A stretch of 64,000 nucleotides of DNA from an uncultured Lachnospiraceae bacterium (GTDB taxonomy: Bacteria > Bacillota > Clostridia > Lachnospirales > Lachnospiraceae): the NCBI GenBank assembly GCA_947367855.1, contig CANBFE010000018.1:12860-76859 (forward strand), read 5' to 3'. Made by a program: the position numbers and the translations under genes. Shown piece after piece: positions 23,889 through 33,666 of this stretch; position 1 is the stretch's first letter, and every line of letters starts with the position of its first letter. Below the pieces are notes generated by a model that had not been told where the DNA came from, ran no database searches, and saw only the letters and a program-made list of their open reading frames with translations.

Positions 23889-24549
23889 TGTGTACCTGTT
23901 TGTTCAATCCAAAATATGCCGCAACTTCCAATGCTGTGGTGTCGATGCCTGTATGGTCATTCCATACAATATTTTTAATACCCAGATCAACCACCCAATC
24001 GGGTATCATCCCTTCATTTGCGGCAACACTTTCATAAGCATTTTGAATTACAAGTTGCTTTTTTTCTTCACTTAAATCTGTTCTGCCATAAATGACAGCA
24101 CGGATATCTTCATGATCCGGGCGATTGAACAAGTCAAAGGATGTGCTTTGATTGCAGAGACGAACAGTATGAGCAGCAATCGGAGCAATCGCGCAATAGT
24201 CAATATCTCCTTCGCAAATTATGACTTTATGCAAAGCAGATAGTTGTATCAATTCGGCAACCATCATAGGTGTCATTTCTGCAACGAAATGCTTTTCATA
24301 TTCTTCGATAACTTCTTTGGGCAGCTCCCAAAAGCTTTTAACGCCATATTCCTTTTGAAAATCACGGCACATATAGGGCTGGTCAACGGGATTAGCCAAT
24401 TTCACCTGGCGATCCCGGCTTTCGTCAGTGCTGTAAATATAGAAACCGTATTCTTCTTTTAAGCGGTTGGCAATCGTAGTTTTGCCACGTCCCCAAATGA
24501 AGTACACGTTTTTTAATTTGTCTTTTATAATGCTGTCTGCAATATTCAT
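23878..24549 (-). CDS. P-loop kinase-like protein with shortened Walker A
   Basis: The product is 223 residues. It resembles small AAA/kinase-like proteins of Firmicutes in layout: a P-loop at the N-terminus (KNVYFIWGRGKTTIANRLKE), YIYSTDES as a likely nucleotide- or substrate-binding acid, then a helical lid and IICEGDI. The P-loop reads WGRGKTT, about three residues shorter than the GxxxxGK[ST] consensus, although the rest of the fold looks intact. Nucleotide binding may be altered or lost. It is the first gene of the minus-strand group with the AlkZ-like protein. Confidence 0.7.
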   Translation of the reverse strand: MNIADSIIKDKLKNVYFIWGRGKTTIANRLKEEYGFYIYSTDESRDRQVKLANPVDQPYMCRDFQKEYGVKSFWELPKEVIEEYEKHFVAEMTPMMVAELIQLSALHKVIICEGDIDYCAIAPIAAHTVRLCNQSTSFDLFNRPDHEDIRAVIYGRTDLSEEKKQLVIQNAYESVAANEGMIPDWVVDLGIKNIVWNDHTGIDTTALEVAAYFGLNKQVHNDD

Positions 24550-24571
24550 ATTTATTTAACCTTTTCGTTGA

Positions 24572-24700
24572 TACTGTCTGCAATCACGTCGAATGATACT
24601 TGACAACAAATACAAGGAAACAGCGCGGCACTTTGGCGGTCTTGCCGCCGCTCAATACCGCCGCCCGCTTGACATTAACAATTATACATCTGAATTGTGA
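24572..24700 (+). pseudogene. C-terminal gene remnant
   Basis: A 42-codon open frame ends at TGA 24698-24700. From an internal ATG at 24593 it reads MILDNKYKETARHFGGLAAA and ends RRPLDINNYTSEL. It is clearly protein-like but has no ribosome site and no upstream continuation. I recall similar C-termini in proteins from clostridial mobile elements but cannot name the family. The rest of 24701-24838 shows nothing recognisable. Confidence 0.45.
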
Positions 24701-24838
24701 GGATGTCTATCGTCTGTAAAGATGATTTTTCAAATCCCAGTCCTAAAAAACTGGAGATGTCAAATGGAAAACGCTCTGGCGATTTTCTGATCTATGTCCC
24801 AGGGCATTCGAAAAATTACATTTTATTTTATCGAATTC

Positions 24839-24867
24839 TTGTTTTTCCATCCGTAAAATAGTAGAAT
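24839..24867 (+). promoter_or_regulatory. Possible sigma-A promoter of the DUF4011 helicase gene
   Basis: TTGTTT, 17 bases, TAGAAT at 24862-24867, about 70 bases before the start codon. Confidence 0.5.
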
Positions 24868-24938
24868 ATAAGAAGCGGCTGTGGTGATAAAACCTGTGAC
24901 GGAACAGAGTGGGATGAGATACCTTATGGAGGAGGGGC

Positions 24939-27900
24939 ATGGAACACAGAGTAAGTGTGGACGGAAATTTTACCGGGGCTATTAATTTTGCCATGCAGCA
25001 GAATTATGTACCCGTGATACGGAATCTGATTGTCAGGAACGAGACGGAGGAGGTTCTGTCGGATCTGGACGTGAGGATCCGGTTTGAACCGGATTTCGCC
25101 CGGGAATATCAGTATTTTATCCAGGAGATTCCGGCGGGAGAAGCGGTGGAGATTTCCCCGGTGAGGATTCAGCTGAAGACGGAGTACCTGTTCTCGCTGA
25201 CGGAAAAGCTTCTGGGCGTGGTTGTGGTGGAACTGTACCGGAAGGAAGAGCGGCTTTTCCTTCTGGAAAAAGAGATCGAGCTGCTGGCTGCAGATCAGTG
25301 GAACGGCGGGCTTTGTATGCCGGAGCTTATCGCCGCGTTTGTGACGCCTAACCATCCTGTGATAGCAAAAGTGATTCAGCATGCGTCCGAGGTGCTGAAG
25401 AACTGGACCGGAAGCCCTTCCTTCACCGGTTATCAGACCCGCAATCCCAACAATGTGAAACTGCAGATGGGGGCTGTCTATGAGGCGCTGCGCCGGGAGG
25501 AGATCATCTACAACAATCCCCCTGCCAGTTTTGAGAAGACGGGACAGCGGGTCCGGCTGGCGCATACCGTACTGGATCAGAAGCAGGGAACCTGTCTGGA
25601 TCTGGCCCTGCTGTACGGGGCCTGCCTGGAGGCGGTGGGCCTGCATCCGCTTCTGATTTTCCTGCGGGGACACGCCTGCGGTGGCTGCTGGCTGGAAGAG
25701 AATACTTTTCCGGACTGTGTGGTGGACGATCTCTCTGCCCTTGAGAAGAGAATGGCACAGGGGGCGGAAGAAATGCTCCTGGTGGAATGCACTGCCTTTA
25801 CCTCCGGCAAAAATATCGGCTTTGATGGGGCGGTGGAATCGGGCAGGAGGCATTTCCGGAACCCGGATGAATTCAGGTATGTCATAGATGTCAGGCGTTC
25901 CAGGGGCAGCGGTATCCGGCCCATTCCCCTGCAGCTTACAGAAGCGGACAGGATGGAGCAGGGGGAGAAGGAGAGGGAGGGCCGTACCCCGGAGGCGCCG
26001 CTCCCGGCAGCTTTGGATCAGTCCCTGGCGGGGCGCGTGACGGAGGGCGTCCGGGAGGAGGGGATCACAAAACAGAAGCTATGGGAGCGGAAGCTGTTGG
26101 ATTTCAGCCTTCGGAACACACTTCTGAATTTCCGGTTAACAAAGAACGCTTTTCAGATAATGACGGCGGATTTGTGCAGACTGGAGGATCGGTTGTCCGG
26201 CGGAAAGGAATTCCAGATTCTGGAGATACCCTCCGAGTGGGCCGGGACGCAGCGGGATTTTCGGATTTTTGAAGAGGAGACGGACTTAAGCCTGATTCAG
26301 AATATCGCTTCCCAGGAATTTGAGAGCAATCGCCTCCGTACATTCTTGGAGCCTGCGGAACTGGATAAACGTCTGAAAGGACTCTACCGTTCCGCAAGGA
26401 TGAGTATGGAGGAAAACGGAGCCAACACGCTGTTTCTGGCGTTGGGATTTCTGCGTTGGTATGAGAGCGATGTGTCGGAGAAAGCCAGGTATGCGCCGTT
26501 GGTACTGGTACCTGTGGACATTGTGAGAAGCGTGCGCAGCAGGGGATTTATCATCCGCAGCAGGCAGGAAGAAATCCGGATGAACGTGACGCTGCTTGCG
26601 TTTTTACAACAGGACTACGGGATTGTAATCAGCGGTCTGGATCCCCTTCCGGAGGACGAGCAGGGGGTGGATCTGCGCCTGGTATTCCATACCGTCAGAC
26701 AGGCGGTGATGGCGCAGCGGCGGTGGAATGTGGAGGAGGCGGCGTATCTGGGACTGTTTTCCTTTGGCCAGTTTGTGATGTGGAACGATCTGCGCAGCCG
26801 CTGCGGAGAGATCGAGAAGAATAAGGTGGTCTCCAGTCTGATAGAGGGCTGCATGAACTGGGAACCGGGGGAAGGGAGGATCCGGCCGGAGCGTCTGGAT
26901 ACGGCACTTTCGCCGGCGGACATGGCTGTTCCCATGAGTGCGGACTCCTCCCAGATGGCTGCCATTGCGGCTGCGGCGGCAGGACAGAGCTTTGTACTTC
27001 ACGGGCCGCCGGGCACCGGAAAGTCCCAGACCATCACCAATATGATTGCCAATGCGCTTTATCAGGGAAAATCCGTACTGTTTGTGGCGGAGAAGATGGC
27101 GGCTCTCAATGTGGTGCAGAAGAGACTGGCAGACATCGGCCTGGATCCCTTCTGCCTGGAGCTTCATTCCAACAAGACCAATAAGGGCACGGTTCTGGCC
27201 AGACTGGAAAAGACCCTGGAAGTGGGGAGAATCAAGGCGCCGGAGGAATATCTGCAGACGGCGGAGCGAATTCACGATTTACGGAGGGAGCTGAATGCCG
27301 TCGTAGAGGCGCTGCATCAAAGGCGGGAGTACGGTTGTTCCCTGTACGAAGCCATTGAGCGCTATGAGCGGTATAAAGGGCACAGAGGGAAAATTTGTTT
27401 TGCCAAAGAGACACTGTCGGGGGCGGACAGGGGACGCGTCGAAAAGTGGGAAGAGCTTATCCGTCAGTACAAAGTAGCCATAGGGGAGATGGGCGTATAC
27501 GCGGAGCATCCTTTGGCGGGGTATGAGGGGCTTACCTATTCCCTGGAACTGCGGGAGCGGCTGCGGGGAGAGCTGAAGGAGATGATAGAAAAATGCACCC
27601 GTGCGCTGCCTCATCAGGAAGCCCTTTTTTACTGGGCCAGGGGCATAGGAGATAAAAGCAGACAGACAGCGGAGCGGCTGCTGAAAGTGGCAGGCGCTGC
27701 CGTGATGCCCGGCGCTGTGTTGGGGGCGCTGCTGCAGTGCCCCGATTATTCCCAGGCCCGGGAGAAGCTCCGCAGACTGGCGGAGACCGGAAAGGAATAC
27801 CGCAGCAGGTATGCCCTGTTGGAGGCACAGTTTGAGCCGGCGGTGTTTACCTATGAGGCAGGGCAGGCAGCCAGGCGGTGGAAGCAGGCCGGCAGCAAAT

Positions 27901-30719
27901 GGTTCCTGCCCAGGGCCCTGGAACAGAACCGCCTGGTGAAAGAACTGCGGCTCTATGCCAAAGAGCCGGAAACCGTCACCAAAGACCGGATGCCCGCCCT
28001 CTATGAGGCGCTGTGCCTGTTGGAAGCCGGGAAACGGGAAATTCAGGAGACGCCGTCCCAGGTCACAGAACTGGCTGCGGGAATGTTTTTCGGGGTATCC
28101 ACGGATTGGGATGCCCTGGAGGCGGCATTGGACAAAACTGCCGCTCTGGAGGCGGGATGTGGGCTCTTTCCGGACAGAAAAGTTGTCATGGAAGCCGTTC
28201 TCCGGGGAGAGGAGGGGATGCTGACGGAACATGTGGGTCCTCTGCAGGAATTTTACAGGCAGTTGGACGCTTTTCTGGAGGCCTGGCATATAGAGGAGGA
28301 GCCTGAAACGGGCCGGCAGGAGGGGCTGTGGTTGGAAATTATCCGGGAGACTTTGGAGAGATATGCAGACCATCTGGAAGAGCTGCGCAACAAGACGGCT
28401 TTCAACCAGGCGGATGCAGCGCTTCGGGACAACGGACTGGAGACCGTGAGCCAGGCGTACAAAGCCGGCCGGGTGGGCGGAGCGGAGATTCAGGATGCGT
28501 TCACAGGAAATCTGTATTATGAGCTGGCGTTGGGAACCATTGCGGGAGACAGCCGTCTGGGCGCTTTTCACGGGAAGCAGTATGAGGATGAGATTGCCCG
28601 GTACCGGGAGACCCTGTGCCGTTACCAGAGACTAACCATCCAGGAGCTGGCGGCCAGACTGTCGGCCCAGATTCCGGTTTCCGGGGGCAGCAGCGCTTCC
28701 AGTTCTGAACTGGGCATCCTGAAAAAGGCGATTCGGAACAACGGGCGTCAGATGTCTCTGCGGAAGCTGTTTGACCAGATTCCGGCCCTGCTGCGGAAGC
28801 TCTGCCCCTGTATGCTGATGAGTCCCATTTCCGTGGCCCAATACATAGATCCTTCCTTTCCCAAATTCGATCTGGTGATTTTTGACGAGGCTTCGCAGCT
28901 CCCCACCAGTGAGGCTGTGGGGACCATTGCCAGAGGGGAGAATGTGGTTGTGGTGGGAGATCCCAAACAGCTTCCGCCTACCAATTTCTTTTCCTCCAAC
29001 CGCGTGGATGAGGAGAACGGGGAGCAGGAAGATTTGGAGAGCCTGCTGGATGACTGCCTGGCTATTTCCATGCCCCAGGAGTCGTTAAAATGGCATTACC
29101 GTTCCCGTCATGAGAGCCTGATTGCCTACAGCAACATGAAATATTACGACAACCGGCTCTACACATTCCCTTCCCCTGCAGATCTGGTATCGGAAGTGCG
29201 GCTGATCCGCCCGGAGGGATTCTACGATAAGGGAAAGACCAAGCAGAATAAGGCGGAGGCCGGGGCGATCGTCGCGGAGGTGCTGCGCAGGCTGAAGGAC
29301 GAGACCCTGCGTAAGGACAGCATCGGCGTGGTGGCGTTCAGCTCCGCCCAACAGAACCTTATCGACGATATGCTGTTTGAAGAATTTAAGAAATATCCCG
29401 AACTGGAGGAATTTGACCGGAATTCCAGGGAACCAGTCTTTATTAAGAACCTGGAAAATGTCCAGGGGGATGAGAGGGACGTCATCTTGTTTTCCGTGGG
29501 ATACGGACCGGATGCAGAGGGAAATGTGTCCATGAATTTCGGCCCGCTGAACCGGGAAGGCGGTTGGCGGCGTCTGAATGTGGCGATTACCAGGGCCAGG
29601 AAATCCATGATTGTCTATTCCGTGCTGCGGCCGGAGCAGATTGACCTGACGCGGACCAGGGCGGAGGGATTGGCAGGGCTGAAGGGCTTTCTGGAATTCG
29701 CCGAGAGAGGCAGGAGCGCGTTGGCGCAGCGGGCAGGTTCCCTGGCAAAAAAGGAAGATTTCCTGGTACAGGATATGGCCCGGGCCGTGGAATCCATGGG
29801 GTATGAAGTGAAATGCAATATCGGCAGTTCCGCTTTCAAGATGGATATGGGTATCGTGGACCCCGGCGACAGGCAGCGGTATCTGATGGGCATCCTGTTG
29901 GACGGGGAGCACTGCAGGGAAGCCGCCACGGCCAGAGACCGTTTTCTCTTACAGCCGGAAGTATTGGAGGGACTTGGATGGAAGGTGATGCGGGTCTGGA
30001 CTTTGGACTGGATGGATGATCCTGCCAGGGTGCTTGGCCAGATTCGGCAGGGGATCGAGAACGCGCGCCAGTCCCGGGAACCGGTGGAGAAGGAGAAGGA
30101 GCCGGCGGTTTGTTTTGAGAATTTTCAGCGTTTGGGGAGGGAAGAGGCTCCGGAGACTGGGGCCAGGATTTATGAGTGCGCCCAGATCGCGCCTGCAGGC
30201 CTGCCGGATGACTTCTACCTGCCCGAGAGCGGGAAGAAGATCTCCGGGGTGGTGAGGACCATTTTGGAGAAGGAAGCCCCGGTGAGCAGGAAGCTGCTGC
30301 TGCGGAAGGTACTGGGAGCTTTCGGAATCAGCCGGGCGGGCACCAGGGTGGAAGGGATCTTTTCCGCTGTCCTGGAGAGGGAGGAGAAGGTTGTCACCAG
30401 AGATGAGGACAGGGAATTCTATTGGAAGAAGGAGCAGAATCCCGATGAATATGCAATATACCGGGTGGGAGAGGATGAGTCCGGCAGGCGGAGCATGGAC
30501 GATATTCCATCCCGGGAGATACAAAACGCCGCACTGGAGGTACTGCGGCAGCAGGGCAGCATGACCCGGGCGGACCTGGTCCGGGAGACCGCGAAGAAGT
30601 TCGGATTTTCCAGACTGGGAAATGTGATAGAGAGCGTGGTGGGCTATGTGCTGCAGGAGAGCCTGGATAAAGGGCTGCTGCAGGAGTCGGAAAACGGGAA
30701 GATCGGCGAGAGGATGTGA
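24939..30719 (+). CDS. DUF4011 helicase-endonuclease, candidate antiphage protein
   Basis: The product is 1926 residues. It begins with a beta-rich domain and a transglutaminase-like domain (GTCLDLALLYGACLEAVG near 216, then FLRGHACGG). DUF4011 starts near 378 (KLWERKLLDFSLRNTLLNF). A superfamily 1 helicase follows with GPPGTGKSQTITN near 690, IFDEASQLP near 1315, GDPKQLPPT, WHYRSRHESL and NVAITRARKS. A Vsr/MTES_1575-type nuclease domain lies near 1605-1690 (FKMDMGIVDP, GILLDGEHCREAATARDR), and DUF3320 ends the protein. This order matches the large single-gene DUF4011-helicase-Vsr proteins listed among predicted antiphage systems (called Hhe, from memory). GGAGGAGG precedes the ATG. It is intact. 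Confidence 0.9.
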   Translation: MEHRVSVDGNFTGAINFAMQQNYVPVIRNLIVRNETEEVLSDLDVRIRFEPDFAREYQYFIQEIPAGEAVEISPVRIQLKTEYLFSLTEKLLGVVVVELYRKEERLFLLEKEIELLAADQWNGGLCMPELIAAFVTPNHPVIAKVIQHASEVLKNWTGSPSFTGYQTRNPNNVKLQMGAVYEALRREEIIYNNPPASFEKTGQRVRLAHTVLDQKQGTCLDLALLYGACLEAVGLHPLLIFLRGHACGGCWLEENTFPDCVVDDLSALEKRMAQGAEEMLLVECTAFTSGKNIGFDGAVESGRRHFRNPDEFRYVIDVRRSRGSGIRPIPLQLTEADRMEQGEKEREGRTPEAPLPAALDQSLAGRVTEGVREEGITKQKLWERKLLDFSLRNTLLNFRLTKNAFQIMTADLCRLEDRLSGGKEFQILEIPSEWAGTQRDFRIFEEETDLSLIQNIASQEFESNRLRTFLEPAELDKRLKGLYRSARMSMEENGANTLFLALGFLRWYESDVSEKARYAPLVLVPVDIVRSVRSRGFIIRSRQEEIRMNVTLLAFLQQDYGIVISGLDPLPEDEQGVDLRLVFHTVRQAVMAQRRWNVEEAAYLGLFSFGQFVMWNDLRSRCGEIEKNKVVSSLIEGCMNWEPGEGRIRPERLDTALSPADMAVPMSADSSQMAAIAAAAAGQSFVLHGPPGTGKSQTITNMIANALYQGKSVLFVAEKMAALNVVQKRLADIGLDPFCLELHSNKTNKGTVLARLEKTLEVGRIKAPEEYLQTAERIHDLRRELNAVVEALHQRREYGCSLYEAIERYERYKGHRGKICFAKETLSGADRGRVEKWEELIRQYKVAIGEMGVYAEHPLAGYEGLTYSLELRERLRGELKEMIEKCTRALPHQEALFYWARGIGDKSRQTAERLLKVAGAAVMPGAVLGALLQCPDYSQAREKLRRLAETGKEYRSRYALLEAQFEPAVFTYEAGQAARRWKQAGSKWFLPRALEQNRLVKELRLYAKEPETVTKDRMPALYEALCLLEAGKREIQETPSQVTELAAGMFFGVSTDWDALEAALDKTAALEAGCGLFPDRKVVMEAVLRGEEGMLTEHVGPLQEFYRQLDAFLEAWHIEEEPETGRQEGLWLEIIRETLERYADHLEELRNKTAFNQADAALRDNGLETVSQAYKAGRVGGAEIQDAFTGNLYYELALGTIAGDSRLGAFHGKQYEDEIARYRETLCRYQRLTIQELAARLSAQIPVSGGSSASSSELGILKKAIRNNGRQMSLRKLFDQIPALLRKLCPCMLMSPISVAQYIDPSFPKFDLVIFDEASQLPTSEAVGTIARGENVVVVGDPKQLPPTNFFSSNRVDEENGEQEDLESLLDDCLAISMPQESLKWHYRSRHESLIAYSNMKYYDNRLYTFPSPADLVSEVRLIRPEGFYDKGKTKQNKAEAGAIVAEVLRRLKDETLRKDSIGVVAFSSAQQNLIDDMLFEEFKKYPELEEFDRNSREPVFIKNLENVQGDERDVILFSVGYGPDAEGNVSMNFGPLNREGGWRRLNVAITRARKSMIVYSVLRPEQIDLTRTRAEGLAGLKGFLEFAERGRSALAQRAGSLAKKEDFLVQDMARAVESMGYEVKCNIGSSAFKMDMGIVDPGDRQRYLMGILLDGEHCREAATARDRFLLQPEVLEGLGWKVMRVWTLDWMDDPARVLGQIRQGIENARQSREPVEKEKEPAVCFENFQRLGREEAPETGARIYECAQIAPAGLPDDFYLPESGKKISGVVRTILEKEAPVSRKLLLRKVLGAFGISRAGTRVEGIFSAVLEREEKVVTRDEDREFYWKKEQNPDEYAIYRVGEDESGRRSMDDIPSREIQNAALEVLRQQGSMTRADLVRETAKKFGFSRLGNVIESVVGYVLQESLDKGLLQESENGKIGERM

Positions 30720-30861
30720 CAGGGGCTGCCGCATGGAGCTGTTCCGCACAAGATACAGGAGTGCGGTAATCAGGCATATCTATATCTGGCGGCCATGATC
30801 CTGACCACAGCTCCCGGCCCAATGGATTGAGTTTTCAGTATGAATGGAAGGAGAGAACAGA

Positions 30862-32748
30862 ATGTTCAGAGAAATCAGAGGATTAGAAGATGAAACAATT
30901 GTAAGCGCCATACACAGGCTTCCGGCTTTTTATTTTCAGGGAGGATGGGCGGATGAAATCCGTGTGGAGTTATTCAGGCTGCCGGCCGGGGGAGAAGAGG
31001 CGCTGCAGATTACCCTGGAGGGGGACAGCTGCCGGATCGGCTTTCGGGAGAAGATTCATTTGTTCCGGGCATTGGGGATTCTGCGGGAGAATGGGGGAAA
31101 GTCCCCGATTGATTATACAGAAAAAATGTATATCCCCAGTATCGGGGTCATGATTGACGCCTCCCGGAACAGTGTGCCCAATCCCGGATTTTTGAGAGAT
31201 GTTCTGGACCGCATGGCGCTGATGGGGCTGAATTGCCTGATCCTGTATATGGAGGATGTGTATGAACTGGAGGGAGAGCCTCGTTTCGGCTATATGCGGG
31301 GAGGCTATACCCGGGAGCAGCTGCGGCAGTTGGACGACTATGCGCATCAGTACGGCATCAGCATAGTGGCGTCCATACAGGTTCTGGGACATCTGGAAAA
31401 AGTGCTTCGGTTTCCGGAATATGGTTCCCTGCAGGACAGTCCCTCCTGCCTGTTGGTGGGAGAGGAGAAAACCTATGAGCTGATCGGGAAGATGCTGCAG
31501 ACGATAGGTCAGTGCTTAAGGAGCCGGATGGTCATTGTGGGCATGGATGAAACCCATGGCCTGGGGGAAGGGCGGTACCGGCAGAAAAACGGCGTCCGCA
31601 GGCCCCTGGATATTTTCCTGGAGCATTTGCAGCGGGTCCATGCCCTGGCCCGGGAGAGCGGACTGGAAATCGCCCTTTACAGTGACATGCTGTTTTCCTA
31701 CAGTTCTCCCAGGCATGCCTATCTGGACCCGGAGGAGGCGCCGGACCCGGAGATATGCGCCAGGATACCGGAGGATGCGGGTCTGATTTACTGGGATTAT
31801 TATTCCCGGGACCCGGGCCTGTTGGACGGAATGATGAAACGGCACCGGGATACGGGAAGGGCCATCTATGCGGGTCCGCTGCTTTCTGTCTCCTCCTTCT
31901 GCGTCAATTACCCGTTTACCTTCCGGACTGCGGAGCCTGCGTTGGAGGCGGTAAAAAAATATCAGATTCCCATGGCCTACGGCTGTCTGTGGCATGACGA
32001 CGGAGCGGAGTGCTGTGACTGGCTGGGACTGCTGGGAATGCAGTATTATGCGGAGAGCGCTTACCGTGCGGACTCCGTGGCCAGTGAGGTTCTGGACGCC
32101 CGCTTTGCCGCATGTACCGGGTTATGCGCAGGGTGGTTTGAGGACGCGGCGTTTCTGGATGCAATTCCCTGCAGCAATCCGGAGAACCGCTGGCCGCCTA
32201 ATTCCTCCAAATATCTTCTCTGGCAGGATCCCCTGGAGGGACTGTATGACGCGGATCTGCGGGAGCTTGGACTGGATGCGCATTATGGGAAAACGGCGCA
32301 GCTGTTGGAGGCAGACCTGGAAAAGGCAGGGGAGGAGGGATGGTTTTTACAGGTTCCGCTCCTTCTGGCCAAGTCCCTGCAGCTGAAAGCCGCTCTGGGG
32401 GAAAGGCTGCATCAGCACTATAAAGACAGGGACCGGGAGGCCCTTGGAAAAGATGCGGAACAGATGGGGGAACTGCTTGAACGGGTGAAGGCGCTACGGA
32501 TTGCCCACAGGCAGCAGTGGATGCAGACCTGTTCTCCCTTTGGCTGGTCCCGGCTGGATCTCCGCTACGGAGGGCTCATCGCCCGGCTTGAGACAGCCGT
32601 ATATTGTCTGGGACAATATCTGGATGGCAGCCTGTCCGAACTTCCGGAACTGGAGGTGCCCCGGTATGAAGAAGACCGCAGCGGGCAGTTTTTGGGGAAG
32701 GGAATATGGAAGACCTATGAGGGCTGCGTAACATTGAGTGACGGCTGA
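30862..32748 (+). CDS. GH20 beta-N-acetylhexosaminidase, cytoplasmic (GH20C-like)
   Basis: The product is 628 residues. The GH20 barrel begins at IPSIGVMIDASRNSVPNPGF, and the catalytic D-E pair is in VGMDETHGLG near residue 227, where Glu is the acid/base in substrate-assisted catalysis. Later motifs DAGLIYWDYYSRD and AYGCLWHDDGAEC line the active site. There is no signal peptide or sorting motif, so it should act on imported oligosaccharides or glycosides carrying terminal GlcNAc or GalNAc. ATG 30862 is chosen because GGAGAG lies eight bases before it; ATG 30844 would overlap that site. A LytTR response regulator follows directly. Confidence 0.85.
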   Translation: MFREIRGLEDETIVSAIHRLPAFYFQGGWADEIRVELFRLPAGGEEALQITLEGDSCRIGFREKIHLFRALGILRENGGKSPIDYTEKMYIPSIGVMIDASRNSVPNPGFLRDVLDRMALMGLNCLILYMEDVYELEGEPRFGYMRGGYTREQLRQLDDYAHQYGISIVASIQVLGHLEKVLRFPEYGSLQDSPSCLLVGEEKTYELIGKMLQTIGQCLRSRMVIVGMDETHGLGEGRYRQKNGVRRPLDIFLEHLQRVHALARESGLEIALYSDMLFSYSSPRHAYLDPEEAPDPEICARIPEDAGLIYWDYYSRDPGLLDGMMKRHRDTGRAIYAGPLLSVSSFCVNYPFTFRTAEPALEAVKKYQIPMAYGCLWHDDGAECCDWLGLLGMQYYAESAYRADSVASEVLDARFAACTGLCAGWFEDAAFLDAIPCSNPENRWPPNSSKYLLWQDPLEGLYDADLRELGLDAHYGKTAQLLEADLEKAGEEGWFLQVPLLLAKSLQLKAALGERLHQHYKDRDREALGKDAEQMGELLERVKALRIAHRQQWMQTCSPFGWSRLDLRYGGLIARLETAVYCLGQYLDGSLSELPELEVPRYEEDRSGQFLGKGIWKTYEGCVTLSDG

Positions 32749-32770
32749 GGAGGACTGTGTAACCGTTATC

Positions 32771-33481
32771 ATGGTAACGAATATAGCAATTTGTGACGAT
32801 GAGGAAATTTTCCGGACGTATTTCCGGAACCTTCTTGTAAAGGACAGTTTTGCCCGCAGCCAGGATATCCGGGTGGAGGAATATGACTGCGGGGAGGCGC
32901 TTCTGGCAGCATGGGAGGACGGGACAGCCCGCCCGGACATAATTTTCTTGGATATCCGGATGCCTGGTCTGGACGGACTGGAAGCAGCCAGGGCCCTGCG
33001 GCAGAGGGGAGAAAAATGCCTGATCGTATTCCTGAGCAGTCTGTCGGAGTATGCCAGAAAGGGGTATGAGGTCAGAGCGTTCCGCTATCTGCTGAAGGAA
33101 GAGGCGGACAGGGAATTGGGAAAAGTCATGGAGGAATGCCTGAGGGAACTGGGGGAGGAAGAATGGTTTTCCTTTGCCAAGGGGCATCAGGAATATAGGA
33201 TTCCGATTAAAAAAATACTGTTCTTTGAAAGCCGGAAGCGTATTGTACTGCTGCATACGGCAGGAGAAAGCCATTCCTTTTATCAGAAACTGGATGTACT
33301 GGAAGCGGAACTGGGGGAAAGAGGATTTCTGCGCTGTCATCGGAGCTATATAGTGCAGGAGCGGTATGTGCGGCGCTGGAAGGGGAACAGTCTGTGGTTG
33401 GAAGACGGAACGGAAGTGCCCGTAAGCCGTGGCTTTGAGAAGGAAGTAAACCGGAGGCTGATGCTTCGGAAAATTGAATGA
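32771..33481 (+). CDS. LytTR-family response regulator
   Basis: The product is 236 residues. The receiver has the acidic pair ICDDEE, phosphoacceptor Asp61 (IIFLDIRMPGLDG) and the switch residues FLSS. A LytTR DNA-binding domain begins near 140 (AKGHQEYRIPIKKILFFES, RCHRSYIVQERYV, VPVSRGF). Such regulators are activated by GHKL kinases and control export, bacteriocin or virulence genes. The GHKL kinase at 36305 is the likely partner, with two cell-surface acylation genes between. ATG 32771 is chosen because the receiver starts there; no well-placed ribosome site was found, although AGGAGG lies at a long distance. A terminator follows. Confidence 0.9.
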   Translation: MVTNIAICDDEEIFRTYFRNLLVKDSFARSQDIRVEEYDCGEALLAAWEDGTARPDIIFLDIRMPGLDGLEAARALRQRGEKCLIVFLSSLSEYARKGYEVRAFRYLLKEEADRELGKVMEECLRELGEEEWFSFAKGHQEYRIPIKKILFFESRKRIVLLHTAGESHSFYQKLDVLEAELGERGFLRCHRSYIVQERYVRRWKGNSLWLEDGTEVPVSRGFEKEVNRRLMLRKIE

Positions 33482-33496
33482 AAATGGAAAGAAAAT

Positions 33497-33537
33497 GAGC
33501 CGATACCTGGTATTGGCTTATTTTTTTGTGGAAATTT
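33497..33537 (+). terminator. Intrinsic terminator
   Basis: AGCCGATA pairs with TATTGGCT (one G-T pair) around a short loop and is followed by seven T residues at 33531-33537. Confidence 0.8.
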
Positions 33538-33666
33538 CCTTCAGGGCCTGGGAGGCAGATTGTATGCTGACAGCAGACCATAAATGACAAAATATCCCTT
33601 ATTATGATTAGTAAATGTCTAATTGCGCCGGAGGAATGAGGCCGGACGCAGGTAAGGAGGGGTTTT

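Noticed and set aside
27279..28571. Minus-strand open frame of 430 codons inside the DUF4011 helicase gene
   Set aside because: Antisense of an intact, well-recognised gene; no motif or ribosome site.
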